Of a stretch of 43,967 nt of DNA, positions 26,701-34,431 are shown one piece after another. The DNA is from a virus: positions 1 to 43,967 of the IMG/VR virus record IMGVR_UViG_3300033388_002613. One strand, 5' to 3'. How positions within the stretch are numbered: the first letter of the stretch is position 1; every line of letters begins with the position of its first letter. The notes below the pieces were generated by a model, which was given only the letters and a program-made list of their open reading frames with translations, made no database searches and was not told where the DNA came from. Made by a program: the position numbers and the translations under genes.

Positions 26701-26976
26701 GGTTGGGGTGAACAAATGCTACGAGCTCAGAATAGTTTTAATACTATATCTGATGTTGATATGAATGCTGATTATAATAACGCATCATTAGTGGACCCTG
26801 GTACAGTGAAGGCAGCTATAATGAATTTATTAATTCAAAATGGTTTACAAGCAAGAGTAAGAGTAAATATAAATGATCACGTTGACGGTGACGCAAACAA
26901 GATATCATTAACTATACAACATAACAGATTGAAAGAGATTAGATCTGCTGTTGATTTTAGAGCGAGGTTTATGTAA
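20713..26976 (+). CDS. Giant tape-measure-position protein with PD-(D/E)XK nuclease domain, 2087 aa
   Basis: Occupies the tape-measure position between the chaperone-like genes and the hub, and is rich in Gly, Ala, Met and Lys. Hydrophobic Gly/Ala segments occur near residues 34-56, 217-243, 1090-1120 and 1793-1832, as in tape-measure proteins that insert in the host membrane. Residues about 1470-1610 carry the full RecB/Cas4-type nuclease signature: GTEFHEKIQ (H1492), SGHIDG (D1524), LEIKS (E1540 and K1542) and QLNFY (Q1562, Y1566). Spacing from D1524 to E1540 is as expected for this superfamily. A Trp-rich segment near 1153-1180 (GWLLGTTPWQGNKVVGW) is of unknown role. Tape-measure identity is positional. 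The nuclease motifs are visible directly, but activity is not proven. Confidence 0.85.
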   Translation: MAYYDPYSSGSDSYYDPQNQSSGGETQSAMQSIKTGIVAMAGYAVTHAVVSKVVGAASKRFASSQARVATKALRQGGFSAKKTAMYQKLEGAKTGGDVLRARSSRIDKAYKSINRNQSMNAKIIGQRQAEITRLQKSRQTIDAQKHRFKSAFKDLKTFKAVAGRNITEHVIKGSVIGYGYDAATGQLESMGVKGDINPLNIVGHGVNYAKYMAKNAGMFAAMGNIGGMAKGAGSVVGGAARGFLSKNKGFTDTILENVDKLSGFNVKGAVDGRGNAIYKDAASSFIANNNKGLLNKAIAGATKAKDFATATVETMGPKMDVAMKQPFLKKPNSASHGGPAKHNNSSFNDSVMRAKDQIANSFKEKQIARKQRVSESATGFQKINMLSRSIAGTSEKALSDSEQIKNFAGLTSMLKDKSNNSNSFMQQIFGLEQTRMKDVMTTDYLTELGQGLSDKFAKGKQAQISQMLGQVRVGDDVFKAGRFNVDMNVMNPMNVMKRTLSGIGKMNFKMFDVIPMIGKNLSAGAIGMTDMLTSRDVQAFSLTSNNQGFGKVVRTADGRRTLSDVLAKDGYGVESQHRVSINYSNNKFFAIEGNKISELDTFSHIIKNGSPTVKGSNEFQKSEMSHLMAETRNSVPTKTTMDLKAIHDAKKADRHGQGFFGQMASNLDWVHVGLRQKQESIERMMNGGLTNNGRFKSVHESMYNDFLGTFAGHDAPFSKEQHRQLGRNLLDNIEPELVDIVKRPEVLSLMGRQSKKFSKGMKAAMQDEYALKDFLRNDVLTNETSDWTTLLKNDETRALINLTIQDPRSAKKHITRDRNGRYSDMSAVDSLRVKIFSAASGLADEEINPLMTNATFLRNQGVLSNSEASAMKLYGMVDSAYIDDAFKGNGTVENAALQKIYKKNKANGLNDIAEFTEYVKNNNIKSPSLIKSQTDVQMLLGDRDVTRTKVMTKDHTSFAAFGYKSDETRQWAVFNGVADVGAMRLTNLLADTVGFQRDSFKYGDGWQGALRFIGKRGGQLAGTVAAYKGIDAALAAAPMFDDTSLDAGITGALADTAASAHLLSSRVLNGTGIAGVGRYLDGLMPGFNSSAPGAIIGAGMRWGQGPLGVVGGMIRGAVGNRMLAPYSPDMTKTYDQLQKEYTGEEEVAMIKGRGWLLGTTPWQGNKVVGWKPNWYVEAKSRWKASDTLYGSEIRKLIHEPLPVLNFNIGDVLDPYYMERKHFHTRPYGETGGFLEEAPLGIGPMLSAVLGPIFKPKKKMHSEFFDGYGGGYGGSAEHSEVTAMPIPAMNEQSVFMKSAGAMNPRMGHNRSNFMGAYVYSKDKHHGQHMADRSLADLESGIGLVGFATNTARTALAGTPEVKPTVETAGRMASMSRSYNDMNLGGLGTISEAMRRFITKPDHRRVGINPIPNMLPNWLPSRFMTGDPFEKILKGELRLPGTAYERTHDINMTLPGRASMFGNSTADIVSYFTGHKSPILKEQQDILEEGTEFHEKIQNWLKAENILISAEDLFYDAKNNISGHIDGIIRDGMGGGGKRALEIKSISEKGLKKLDGPKNNHTSQLNFYLHESGMKKGSILYVSRDNPANFKVFEMDYNHSKYNKDLEKIQQARKIASGLLAQGKQGMARGFSYSWVDRMNILADVAPASKQFKEAKSIVQQQMKNGMTDDADVAKYRKALKHREATLRTHETYATRFEGKIMSPSVEYNRQNLNFNIKAAAEYSVAERIVGAAWENFTNTDTFLTNKFFAFKDPLEHYKQMQVYGKEFTPWTDPFGSFMQPRINRIQGADDPFRGAVAGAIDTGYLIGGSPMALVGGLIGAASGAANMMKGGRNWLPSHIEKERQINDYFDTMEYNKNERMANLSEGTEWDRFKNASNSTFHSLIQNESTDYTNIYRAAYDSERPYISAWLNETDKDKQQEILKIIPDRLAHVLQGHWQKSGSAINTQTFIDKTSAGEFNNTNKQQYDMRAMDPHMRTEDIKLKAINNAALNAHDFGLGWGEQMLRAQNSFNTISDVDMNADYNNASLVDPGTVKAAIMNLLIQNGLQARVRVNINDHVDGDANKISLTIQHNRLKEIRSAVDFRARFM

Positions 26977-29900
26977 TGCCAGAATTTAGAATAAACGGCG
27001 AGGCCGTTACAGATGGAGAATATGCAGAGAGTCCTAATTGGTTTGGAAGGGTTATGGTTGGTGGTATGTCTATTATTGGAATTGCACAAGTGGCTGCTAA
27101 AATTGGTGGGCCAGTAGGTGATGCTATTAATATAAGTATTAAAGATCAAGCTAACTCTGCTATGGAAAAGTTACTGGCTCAAGATGCTGGTAATAATTTT
27201 GATGCAGTAGGAGACTTTCAACATAAAATTCAGTTAGAGGATGGGTCTATATTTAAACCTGGTGAGATTAAATCAGGTGAGGAGATGGCTTCTATATTTA
27301 AAAGCCATTATGAGATGGACGATGCTTCTGCTTCTGTAAGTAATAGAATCAAAGGTGCTGAAGATCAAATAAGTAAAGCTATCTGGGATGCTAAAAAAGG
27401 TGAAAATTTATATACTCAGTTAGAATCATTGAATGGAACTAATACATCATCGTTTTATATTAATGGTAAAGCTATCAGTGGTACTAGATATAAGAGTGAA
27501 AAAGTTATTTTAAAGGCTGTTCAAGTTGACGCATTGAAACAATATGCTAGTTCTATGAGAACTAGTGGTGATAACATAAGTATGGATCTGTTTGATGTTA
27601 GTGTTGATAACTTAGACACAGCAGACGTGGAGTTAATCCAAGCTAATCACAATAGAATGATAAAGAGTAATAAGAAGTATGCTGATTTGTACTATGAAAA
27701 AATCAAGAAGATGAGAGAAACTGTAAGGCAGAACATTATTAAAGCTAATCCACAGATGCCATTAAGTGCGCATGATGTATTGGTTCCTAATTCTCATGGC
27801 TCAGTTGGTGACATGATGGTTGATGCTACTAACAATACTGTTACGATGAAGAACCAATCTCTTGAATTATACACTGTGAAATATGCTACTGATAACTCTA
27901 GGACTGTAGTTAATAAACGTAACGTATCTAATAATATGTTCTCAGACGAGATTATTAATAATCCTTTTTTCAGACGTTATGATATAGAATTAAAAAAGAC
28001 AGCAGGACTGTTAAGAGATATGCAAGCTAACTCAGCTGGTAGAATTAAAAACACATCTATTAATTATAAAAATATAGGTGGAGCTAATTATTTTGAAGTA
28101 AGAATTACAAGAGATTTCAGTACTAATTCTAGTAATGACCTAGTGAGACTAATACCTATAGTAGATAATACGGGGTCAGTTCCTAAACTTAAAGGTACAC
28201 AGAAGAGACAGCTAGCTGATTTAATACTTGTACAGAAAGAGTATGGTGTAGCTAATCAAACTAAAACTATTAATACAACTCTAAGACATATCCATGATTT
28301 AAATAATACACTTAAAACTAACTTAGCTGAAGTAGATTTAGTAGGTGGAGACATATCAAACTGGCAACAACTTCAAACTAAATTGAATATAGGAGCTTAT
28401 GGCATAGAAGACACCCTATCATTACTAGAAGGTGAAGGTAGAGATTTATACAAAATGCATGGTGCGAGAATGGCAATAGACCAGGAGTTTAGAGTTTTAA
28501 ATAGACCTAGTCAAAACACAGCTATGGCATCTTATAAAGCTGGTGTAGATAGTTTATTAAATATGAGCAGAGCTAAGGACGTTAATGGTACAACTATTAC
28601 TATTGACTTAGAAGCATTGAACGTACACGGTAAAACTTCTCCTGGCGCATTAGCAATGAGAACAACAACAGGCTTATGGTCTGCATCAATCCAGGTAGCT
28701 GATAGTAGTGGTAAAGTAAGTTCTATGACTGAGATTTCATCTACTCATATATTTAAAGAACAACGCCTAGATAGATTCATAGGTAATAATGGATACATTG
28801 ATAAAGCTCTGATAAATGAAGCATTAAATGCTGGGTATGGATCTGCTGGTCTGAGAGACTTTGCTGAATTCCAAAGATCATCATTAGGTGTTAAATCAAA
28901 TGACTTAGCTGACGCAGTAGAAGCGTTCATGAATGTAGTAAAAGATAAATCAGCATCATCTCCTACTGGAGAGATCAAGTCATCTGCTGAGTTTGGTAAT
29001 GAAGTTATATCTATTATACGTAAAGCTATTAAAGATAATGAGAAGAATGGTAAGGTTAACTTACTATTTGCTAATGGTACTCAGTTTGATATGCCTTTAC
29101 TTGAAACTCTTACAGGTAACTTTAATGATTTGAAAAAGTCTGTTAATATTATTGACTTAACTGATGTAAGTAGAGTACTTAACATTGGTAAGTTTGATAA
29201 GACTGGTAATAAGCTTAGTAGGATTGCTACACAACATGTTCTGAATGCTTTTCCAGAACTACATAAAGATAAATACAAATTCGATTTAGTTAACAACACT
29301 AAAGAGTCTATTAGATTACTATCTACTCCTAAGTTTAAACTAATCTCATCTTCTAAAGCAGACCAAACTATCATGGGAATGCTAGAAGGTGCTATTGGAA
29401 AAGGTGAAGTTCAATTGCATACCTCTGCTGCGGCTGATACATTGCTTACATATATTGGTTATCGCGCTATGCTTAAGAATGGTGAAGACGCTAGCTCTTC
29501 TACTAATGAGCAAATGAACATAGTTAATAATTTTATAGATGGAATACAAGGTAATATGTATGACAAGACTGCGAGTGACGCATATCAAATGTCTGGTCTG
29601 CTAACTATTGACGGCGTACGTTCTACTATATCTGGTCTATCTAATACTCAAGCATTAAAAGGAACAGGTTCATTAATTAACCCTGGTAATATAAATCCTT
29701 TCTGGTCTCTAAACCCATGGGCTAAACAGCTTCACCAATATGATAGACATGGTTATATCAGAAAGAAGAACCAATCACCTAAGCATAGATATAGAACAGC
29801 TATAACTAGTAACATTGCTGAGCAAATGAGTAACCAAGCATACAGAACTGCTGATATGGATAAGAATATATTTGCTAATAAGCTTGTATTCAAAACTGCG

Positions 29901-32900
29901 TATACCGTTGGTAGCTATGGTAATCAAGAAGGTGCAGCTGGAATCTTAAGAAGTGTACACGATGACTTAGCTGGTATGTTCACAACTAACAAATCTATTA
30001 AGATGGATATAGCTAGTATGAACTTTAATACTCCTGGCTTACATACTGATGTATGGAATATATATAACAAAGCACTTAACGCTGCTAAAGAACAACAAGC
30101 AGCTGGTGGCTCATTAATGGGTTCTAACTCAGATGCTGTTATGAATTTCATACAAGATGCATTTGCAGAAGAAGTAGCTAAGACTCCAGGTAACTTACAA
30201 ATTGATCCTGACAACCCAGCACACCAAAGAATGTTATTGGGACCTAATGATGTAGACATCAGTCAGAGCTCAATCAGTGCTAACGTTATTGGTATTAAGT
30301 TAGATGTAGATCCTACAACTAACAAGGTATCTAATATGTTATTACAAATACAAGAGGCAGCTGGTATTTCAAATGGTGTAGTTAATACTATGCAGGGTAA
30401 AAGTGTAGCTAATATAATTGATGTTAATGAAGCCGTAATGAAGAATGGATTAAGCGCATTAGGTTATAAGTCTACTGCCTTACCAGAAATGTTCACAGCG
30501 TTAGACGCATTAGATAAAGGTTATATTGGTACAGTAAAAGATATTGCTATTAAGAAGATCATGTATCAAGCTAATGAAGTATTAGATAGTAGTACGTCTA
30601 CTGCTCGTGAGAAGTCAGAAGCTAGGAAGGCTATGAAGCAAGTTGCTGGTCTTATGAAGGAATTAGGTGGAGCGTCTATTGTAGAGAATGATGGATTCCA
30701 TCAGTTAAAGTTTGATGATAAGCTAGCTAACATGTCGTCTGAAAAGATTATGACAGGAGCGCACAACATATCGTTTACTTCTATTATGGATATCTATTCT
30801 ACTGTAGGTCATGACTTAACCTGGACACATCAACAGATGATGGAGTACTATGGATTGTTTGGATCTCATGGTAATGATATATTAGTGGGTAGAGAGAAAT
30901 TAAATAAAGTAATAGCTGGACATTCATTTGGAGTCAAAGGTACTCCCGAAGGACAAATCCAGGAGATGAAAAAGTTAATGGCTAATGACAGTACTAAGTT
31001 TGATGCTATATTAGACCCACTATCACAAGTAGCTCACGAATTAGAAAGTAATGAGAAGTTTGTAAAATATAAAAATAGTGGACTAACTGGTTTATTTTCT
31101 GAGAACAATGCAACAGTATCTAATGTTATTAATCAAATGAAGATTGGTAAATTCTTTGAAGCTGTAGTGGACGCAAGATCTACTGAGCGTGATGGTACAT
31201 TTAAGACAACGTTTGGAATCTATGGAGTTAACGACGCACCTATTGGTGGTCAGGGTAAAGATACGTTTAAAATAAATGCGGACATATATTTAAGACATGG
31301 TTACTTTGATAACTTACTATCTTCAAAATTTACATCTATGACTAATAAGAAGATGATGATGAATAGTCAAACAGTTAAGACTAATGCGCAAGCAGCAGAC
31401 ATAGCTAATTCTATAAACACATTATTAGATGGTATGCAAAATAACAATCTATCTGAATTAAATAGTAAGTATGGTCTATCTGTATCTGATATTGAAAACA
31501 TAGTATCTAAAAAAGATACTAGACAAGCTATCATTAATAAAATAGGTGGATTAGCAAATGGTAAAGATAGTGATTTAATGTCTGAGCAAAAGCGATTAGA
31601 TGCGATGTTAGCAAATGGACATTTAAAAGATGCCAATCAACGTGATGCTCAGCTAATGACATTTAAGAGTGAACGTGAGAAACTATTACAAGATCAATAT
31701 GATAAGCCTAAGTTCGTATCAAACAGCGCAGTAGATTCAATGTTGAAATTAGGTGGAGAAGACGCTATGGGTATATTACCATTACATCAACAATTCACTA
31801 TCGACTTAATGGCCTTCGCTGAGAGCACTCATAACAGAGCACAGATGGGTAAGAACCCACTTGATATTCAAGCTACTATTAATTATGTTAAACAGTTAAC
31901 AGAGAGAGCTCAGTCAGATAAGAATTACGACCCTAAGAATATGTTAATGCGTATAGAAACGACTTCAGATGGACGTGACTTATTACACATGAATGGTCTA
32001 CCTATGCCTCTACATAATGAAATTAATAACGTAGCATCTAGAATGGATACACCATTAGGTGAAGGGTTTACTGGTCTTAGTGAAAGTGCTAAGTTACAAT
32101 CAGAACTATTTGATAGTTATATGGTTCTTAGAAATCAAGCATCTGCATCTCCAGACATGATAGCTAAGCACGCTAATGATACTTTCATGAACTGGTCTAA
32201 GATGATGAGTAATGCTATATCACTTGATAAAGATTCACTATGGAATCTAGGAACTCAAACTAGTACACTACAAGGTGTACGAGCTCACTATGATGTAACT
32301 GATAATATTACATTGAAAGCTAAATCGTACTTAGATGTTATTAATGGTGGTGCTCAAAATGAAAGAGTAGAATCTATATTTAAAGGTATGTCAGTTGATA
32401 AGCAACAATCATTTAAAAAGCATTTAGGTATGATCGCTAATGCTGGTGATGCTACTACGTTTGTATCTGCTCAGAATGTATTTGGTAGTAATTTAAAAAT
32501 GGGTATGGGAGATGGTAGTAGTATTGTATTTAACGATATGTTAAAGAGTGGCAGTAAACGCTTAAGATTAGAAGCTAACGATATTAAAAATGGATTAGCA
32601 ACTATCCCAGGTGGAGCAACTCGTTTCCCTATTGAGCCATCAGCACAGTTAGGTTTATTACAAATGAATATACTTGGACTACAAGATGAATTCATGGACA
32701 TGGCTGGTATAGATAAGCATAGAATATATATGAACTCTGTTGTTGGTGCGTTACAAAAAGCTGATACAGATGGTGATATGACTAACTTAATCATTGGTGG
32801 ATATAATACTTACGAACATTTAGAGATGTCAAGAGTAGAAGGAGCTATGGCTCAGAAACATATGTTTGCTAATGCTGACGTACAAACTATTATTAATCAA

Positions 32901-34220
32901 TATAATGATAAGGGTTTAGTTACAGGTATAACTCAGGATGGTAATGGTGTTACTAAATATACTGTAGCTGAAATGCGCTTAGATGGTAAAGGCTCTAAAG
33001 GAATTGAGATGACCGCTGAGGCATACTATGAAAGATTTGAAAATAGTACAATAGCTACGAACTTAAAGAACATATCTAATAATAAGTTTACTCATTTAGA
33101 TATGAATAAGTCAGTTAATCAAGCTGTTGAAAACCATATCCAAACATCTGCTGTAGGTGTATGGTCATCTAATACTATTGGTCTTGTTACAAATACTATG
33201 AGAGAACGTGCTCGTGACGTAACCTTATTAAAAAGTATAACAGGTAGCAACTCACTAGATGCAATGTTTGGTACAATTGAATCAGCGTTTGGTGAGATGA
33301 CGCAGCTATCTATTAAGATGGGTAAGCATGCGGACTTCGATGAAGTTAAAAAGATATCAGACGTAGCATTGTTTATGTCTAATCCTATGACTGAAGATAT
33401 GGACCTACAAAAGAACGCAAAAAATCATTTCTTAGAGTTCTATAAAGGAGATAAAAAACAAGAAATGGATAGTATGTGGGAAAGCTATCTTGATGGTACT
33501 CGCTTGATTGATAGACTAAAGAACGATGGTGAACATGGTAAGATATTTGATCGTTATAGAAAGGTAGAAGCTGACATACAACTAGGAAGAGATAGAGCAT
33601 CTATCTTTGGTGCTGCTGAATACAAAGCATATAATGATAAAGTATCTACTGCGTTAGAAACATCAATATCACAACGTGGTAATGAGATGATGAAGACATC
33701 TATTAATGTAATGTCTGCTAGAGCAGAAGGTAGTCTAGACTTAAACTTATTAAGACAGAGTGATGCATTCATAGATACAGCGACTAAGAAGTATTCTAAT
33801 AGAAAGTTTGCTGATTTAGCATCTAATAAGATCATGCAACGTGGTGGTAAGTTTGCAGCCTTTGCTGGTATGGCATTAATTGGAGCTAATATGTTTAGTC
33901 CAATGGTTGGAACAGGAGTGGATTCACTTGCTGGTAAGAATCATGCTATCAATAGTGAATTAGAATTAGGTAGAGGTGTAGCTCTAGACCAGGTTAATGC
34001 GTCGTTCTCTAAGGAAGCGTTCGCATACATGAATGATCTAGATACAAACAAGAAGGAACTTGAAGGAAATATTATGCATCAAATGATACAAAGTCAAACA
34101 CAAAATACAGTATTTGGACATCAGGCTAAACAATTTAAGTCTAGAGCTGATGTTACTAGAATTAATAGAATGGGTTACATTGGACCATTTGGTTCTAGCG
34201 AATACAGTAGAGGTCTTTAA
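26976..34220 (+). CDS. Giant virion protein with DEDDh exonuclease-like and RNA-polymerase-like motifs, 2414 aa
   Basis: ATG 26976 overlaps the previous stop by one base, with GAGG 8 bases upstream. Residues about 535-835 show the order of a DnaQ-like 3'-5' exonuclease: ITIDLEAL (D544, E546), ANGTQFDMPLL (D705) and LHTSAAADTLLTY (H815, D821; the His is one residue further from Asp than usual). Near residue 1930 the sequence KADTDGDM gives D1930-x-D1932-G-D1934, 47 residues after an R-F-P (R1883). About 180 residues later come SNTIGLVTNTM and GEMTQLSIKMGK. This resembles the catalytic-loop and following helix pattern of two-barrel RNA polymerases (YonO, crAss-like virion RNA polymerase, RNA-silencing RdRPs). 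A Ca-binding loop is the alternative. Hydrophobic segments lie near residues 23-50 and 2288-2312. It is probably a virion protein. Confidence 0.8.
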   Translation: MPEFRINGEAVTDGEYAESPNWFGRVMVGGMSIIGIAQVAAKIGGPVGDAINISIKDQANSAMEKLLAQDAGNNFDAVGDFQHKIQLEDGSIFKPGEIKSGEEMASIFKSHYEMDDASASVSNRIKGAEDQISKAIWDAKKGENLYTQLESLNGTNTSSFYINGKAISGTRYKSEKVILKAVQVDALKQYASSMRTSGDNISMDLFDVSVDNLDTADVELIQANHNRMIKSNKKYADLYYEKIKKMRETVRQNIIKANPQMPLSAHDVLVPNSHGSVGDMMVDATNNTVTMKNQSLELYTVKYATDNSRTVVNKRNVSNNMFSDEIINNPFFRRYDIELKKTAGLLRDMQANSAGRIKNTSINYKNIGGANYFEVRITRDFSTNSSNDLVRLIPIVDNTGSVPKLKGTQKRQLADLILVQKEYGVANQTKTINTTLRHIHDLNNTLKTNLAEVDLVGGDISNWQQLQTKLNIGAYGIEDTLSLLEGEGRDLYKMHGARMAIDQEFRVLNRPSQNTAMASYKAGVDSLLNMSRAKDVNGTTITIDLEALNVHGKTSPGALAMRTTTGLWSASIQVADSSGKVSSMTEISSTHIFKEQRLDRFIGNNGYIDKALINEALNAGYGSAGLRDFAEFQRSSLGVKSNDLADAVEAFMNVVKDKSASSPTGEIKSSAEFGNEVISIIRKAIKDNEKNGKVNLLFANGTQFDMPLLETLTGNFNDLKKSVNIIDLTDVSRVLNIGKFDKTGNKLSRIATQHVLNAFPELHKDKYKFDLVNNTKESIRLLSTPKFKLISSSKADQTIMGMLEGAIGKGEVQLHTSAAADTLLTYIGYRAMLKNGEDASSSTNEQMNIVNNFIDGIQGNMYDKTASDAYQMSGLLTIDGVRSTISGLSNTQALKGTGSLINPGNINPFWSLNPWAKQLHQYDRHGYIRKKNQSPKHRYRTAITSNIAEQMSNQAYRTADMDKNIFANKLVFKTAYTVGSYGNQEGAAGILRSVHDDLAGMFTTNKSIKMDIASMNFNTPGLHTDVWNIYNKALNAAKEQQAAGGSLMGSNSDAVMNFIQDAFAEEVAKTPGNLQIDPDNPAHQRMLLGPNDVDISQSSISANVIGIKLDVDPTTNKVSNMLLQIQEAAGISNGVVNTMQGKSVANIIDVNEAVMKNGLSALGYKSTALPEMFTALDALDKGYIGTVKDIAIKKIMYQANEVLDSSTSTAREKSEARKAMKQVAGLMKELGGASIVENDGFHQLKFDDKLANMSSEKIMTGAHNISFTSIMDIYSTVGHDLTWTHQQMMEYYGLFGSHGNDILVGREKLNKVIAGHSFGVKGTPEGQIQEMKKLMANDSTKFDAILDPLSQVAHELESNEKFVKYKNSGLTGLFSENNATVSNVINQMKIGKFFEAVVDARSTERDGTFKTTFGIYGVNDAPIGGQGKDTFKINADIYLRHGYFDNLLSSKFTSMTNKKMMMNSQTVKTNAQAADIANSINTLLDGMQNNNLSELNSKYGLSVSDIENIVSKKDTRQAIINKIGGLANGKDSDLMSEQKRLDAMLANGHLKDANQRDAQLMTFKSEREKLLQDQYDKPKFVSNSAVDSMLKLGGEDAMGILPLHQQFTIDLMAFAESTHNRAQMGKNPLDIQATINYVKQLTERAQSDKNYDPKNMLMRIETTSDGRDLLHMNGLPMPLHNEINNVASRMDTPLGEGFTGLSESAKLQSELFDSYMVLRNQASASPDMIAKHANDTFMNWSKMMSNAISLDKDSLWNLGTQTSTLQGVRAHYDVTDNITLKAKSYLDVINGGAQNERVESIFKGMSVDKQQSFKKHLGMIANAGDATTFVSAQNVFGSNLKMGMGDGSSIVFNDMLKSGSKRLRLEANDIKNGLATIPGGATRFPIEPSAQLGLLQMNILGLQDEFMDMAGIDKHRIYMNSVVGALQKADTDGDMTNLIIGGYNTYEHLEMSRVEGAMAQKHMFANADVQTIINQYNDKGLVTGITQDGNGVTKYTVAEMRLDGKGSKGIEMTAEAYYERFENSTIATNLKNISNNKFTHLDMNKSVNQAVENHIQTSAVGVWSSNTIGLVTNTMRERARDVTLLKSITGSNSLDAMFGTIESAFGEMTQLSIKMGKHADFDEVKKISDVALFMSNPMTEDMDLQKNAKNHFLEFYKGDKKQEMDSMWESYLDGTRLIDRLKNDGEHGKIFDRYRKVEADIQLGRDRASIFGAAEYKAYNDKVSTALETSISQRGNEMMKTSINVMSARAEGSLDLNLLRQSDAFIDTATKKYSNRKFADLASNKIMQRGGKFAAFAGMALIGANMFSPMVGTGVDSLAGKNHAINSELELGRGVALDQVNASFSKEAFAYMNDLDTNKKELEGNIMHQMIQSQTQNTVFGHQAKQFKSRADVTRINRMGYIGPFGSSEYSRGL

Positions 34221-34245
34221 GGCTATACTATAGCAGAGGTAAAAG

Positions 34246-34419
34246 ATGAGTATAATTGAAACAAATATTACTATCGATGTAGAAGACGGAGTTGACGTTT
34301 CTTCTATCATATCACAAATAGAACAGATCCTTTCAGAGGTAAATGGTAAACCCACACAATCTAATGTAATTGATATGGACAATCCCATATCATCTAATCC
34401 ATTAAATTACAGAATATAA
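34246..34419 (+). CDS. Small protein between giant genes, 57 aa
   Basis: ATG 34246 has AGAGGT 5 bases upstream, and the stop lies 12 bases before the hub gene. The product (MSIIETNITIDVEDGVDVSS, continuing to NYRI) is acidic, with a probable helix at residues 19-33. It is too small for a family call. Conserved placement between two giant genes, and good ribosome binding signals on both sides, make it a likely real gene, perhaps a small assembly partner of one of them. Confidence 0.65.
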   Translation: MSIIETNITIDVEDGVDVSSIISQIEQILSEVNGKPTQSNVIDMDNPISSNPLNYRI

Positions 34420-34431
34420 TTCGGAGTAAAC

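Noticed and set aside
30250-30430. First double-psi barrel of an RNA polymerase in the 2414-aa protein
   Set aside because: Segments such as ANVIGIKLDVD and EAAGISNGVV were considered, but the lysine pair expected in the barrel could not be placed with confidence, so no domain is claimed here.
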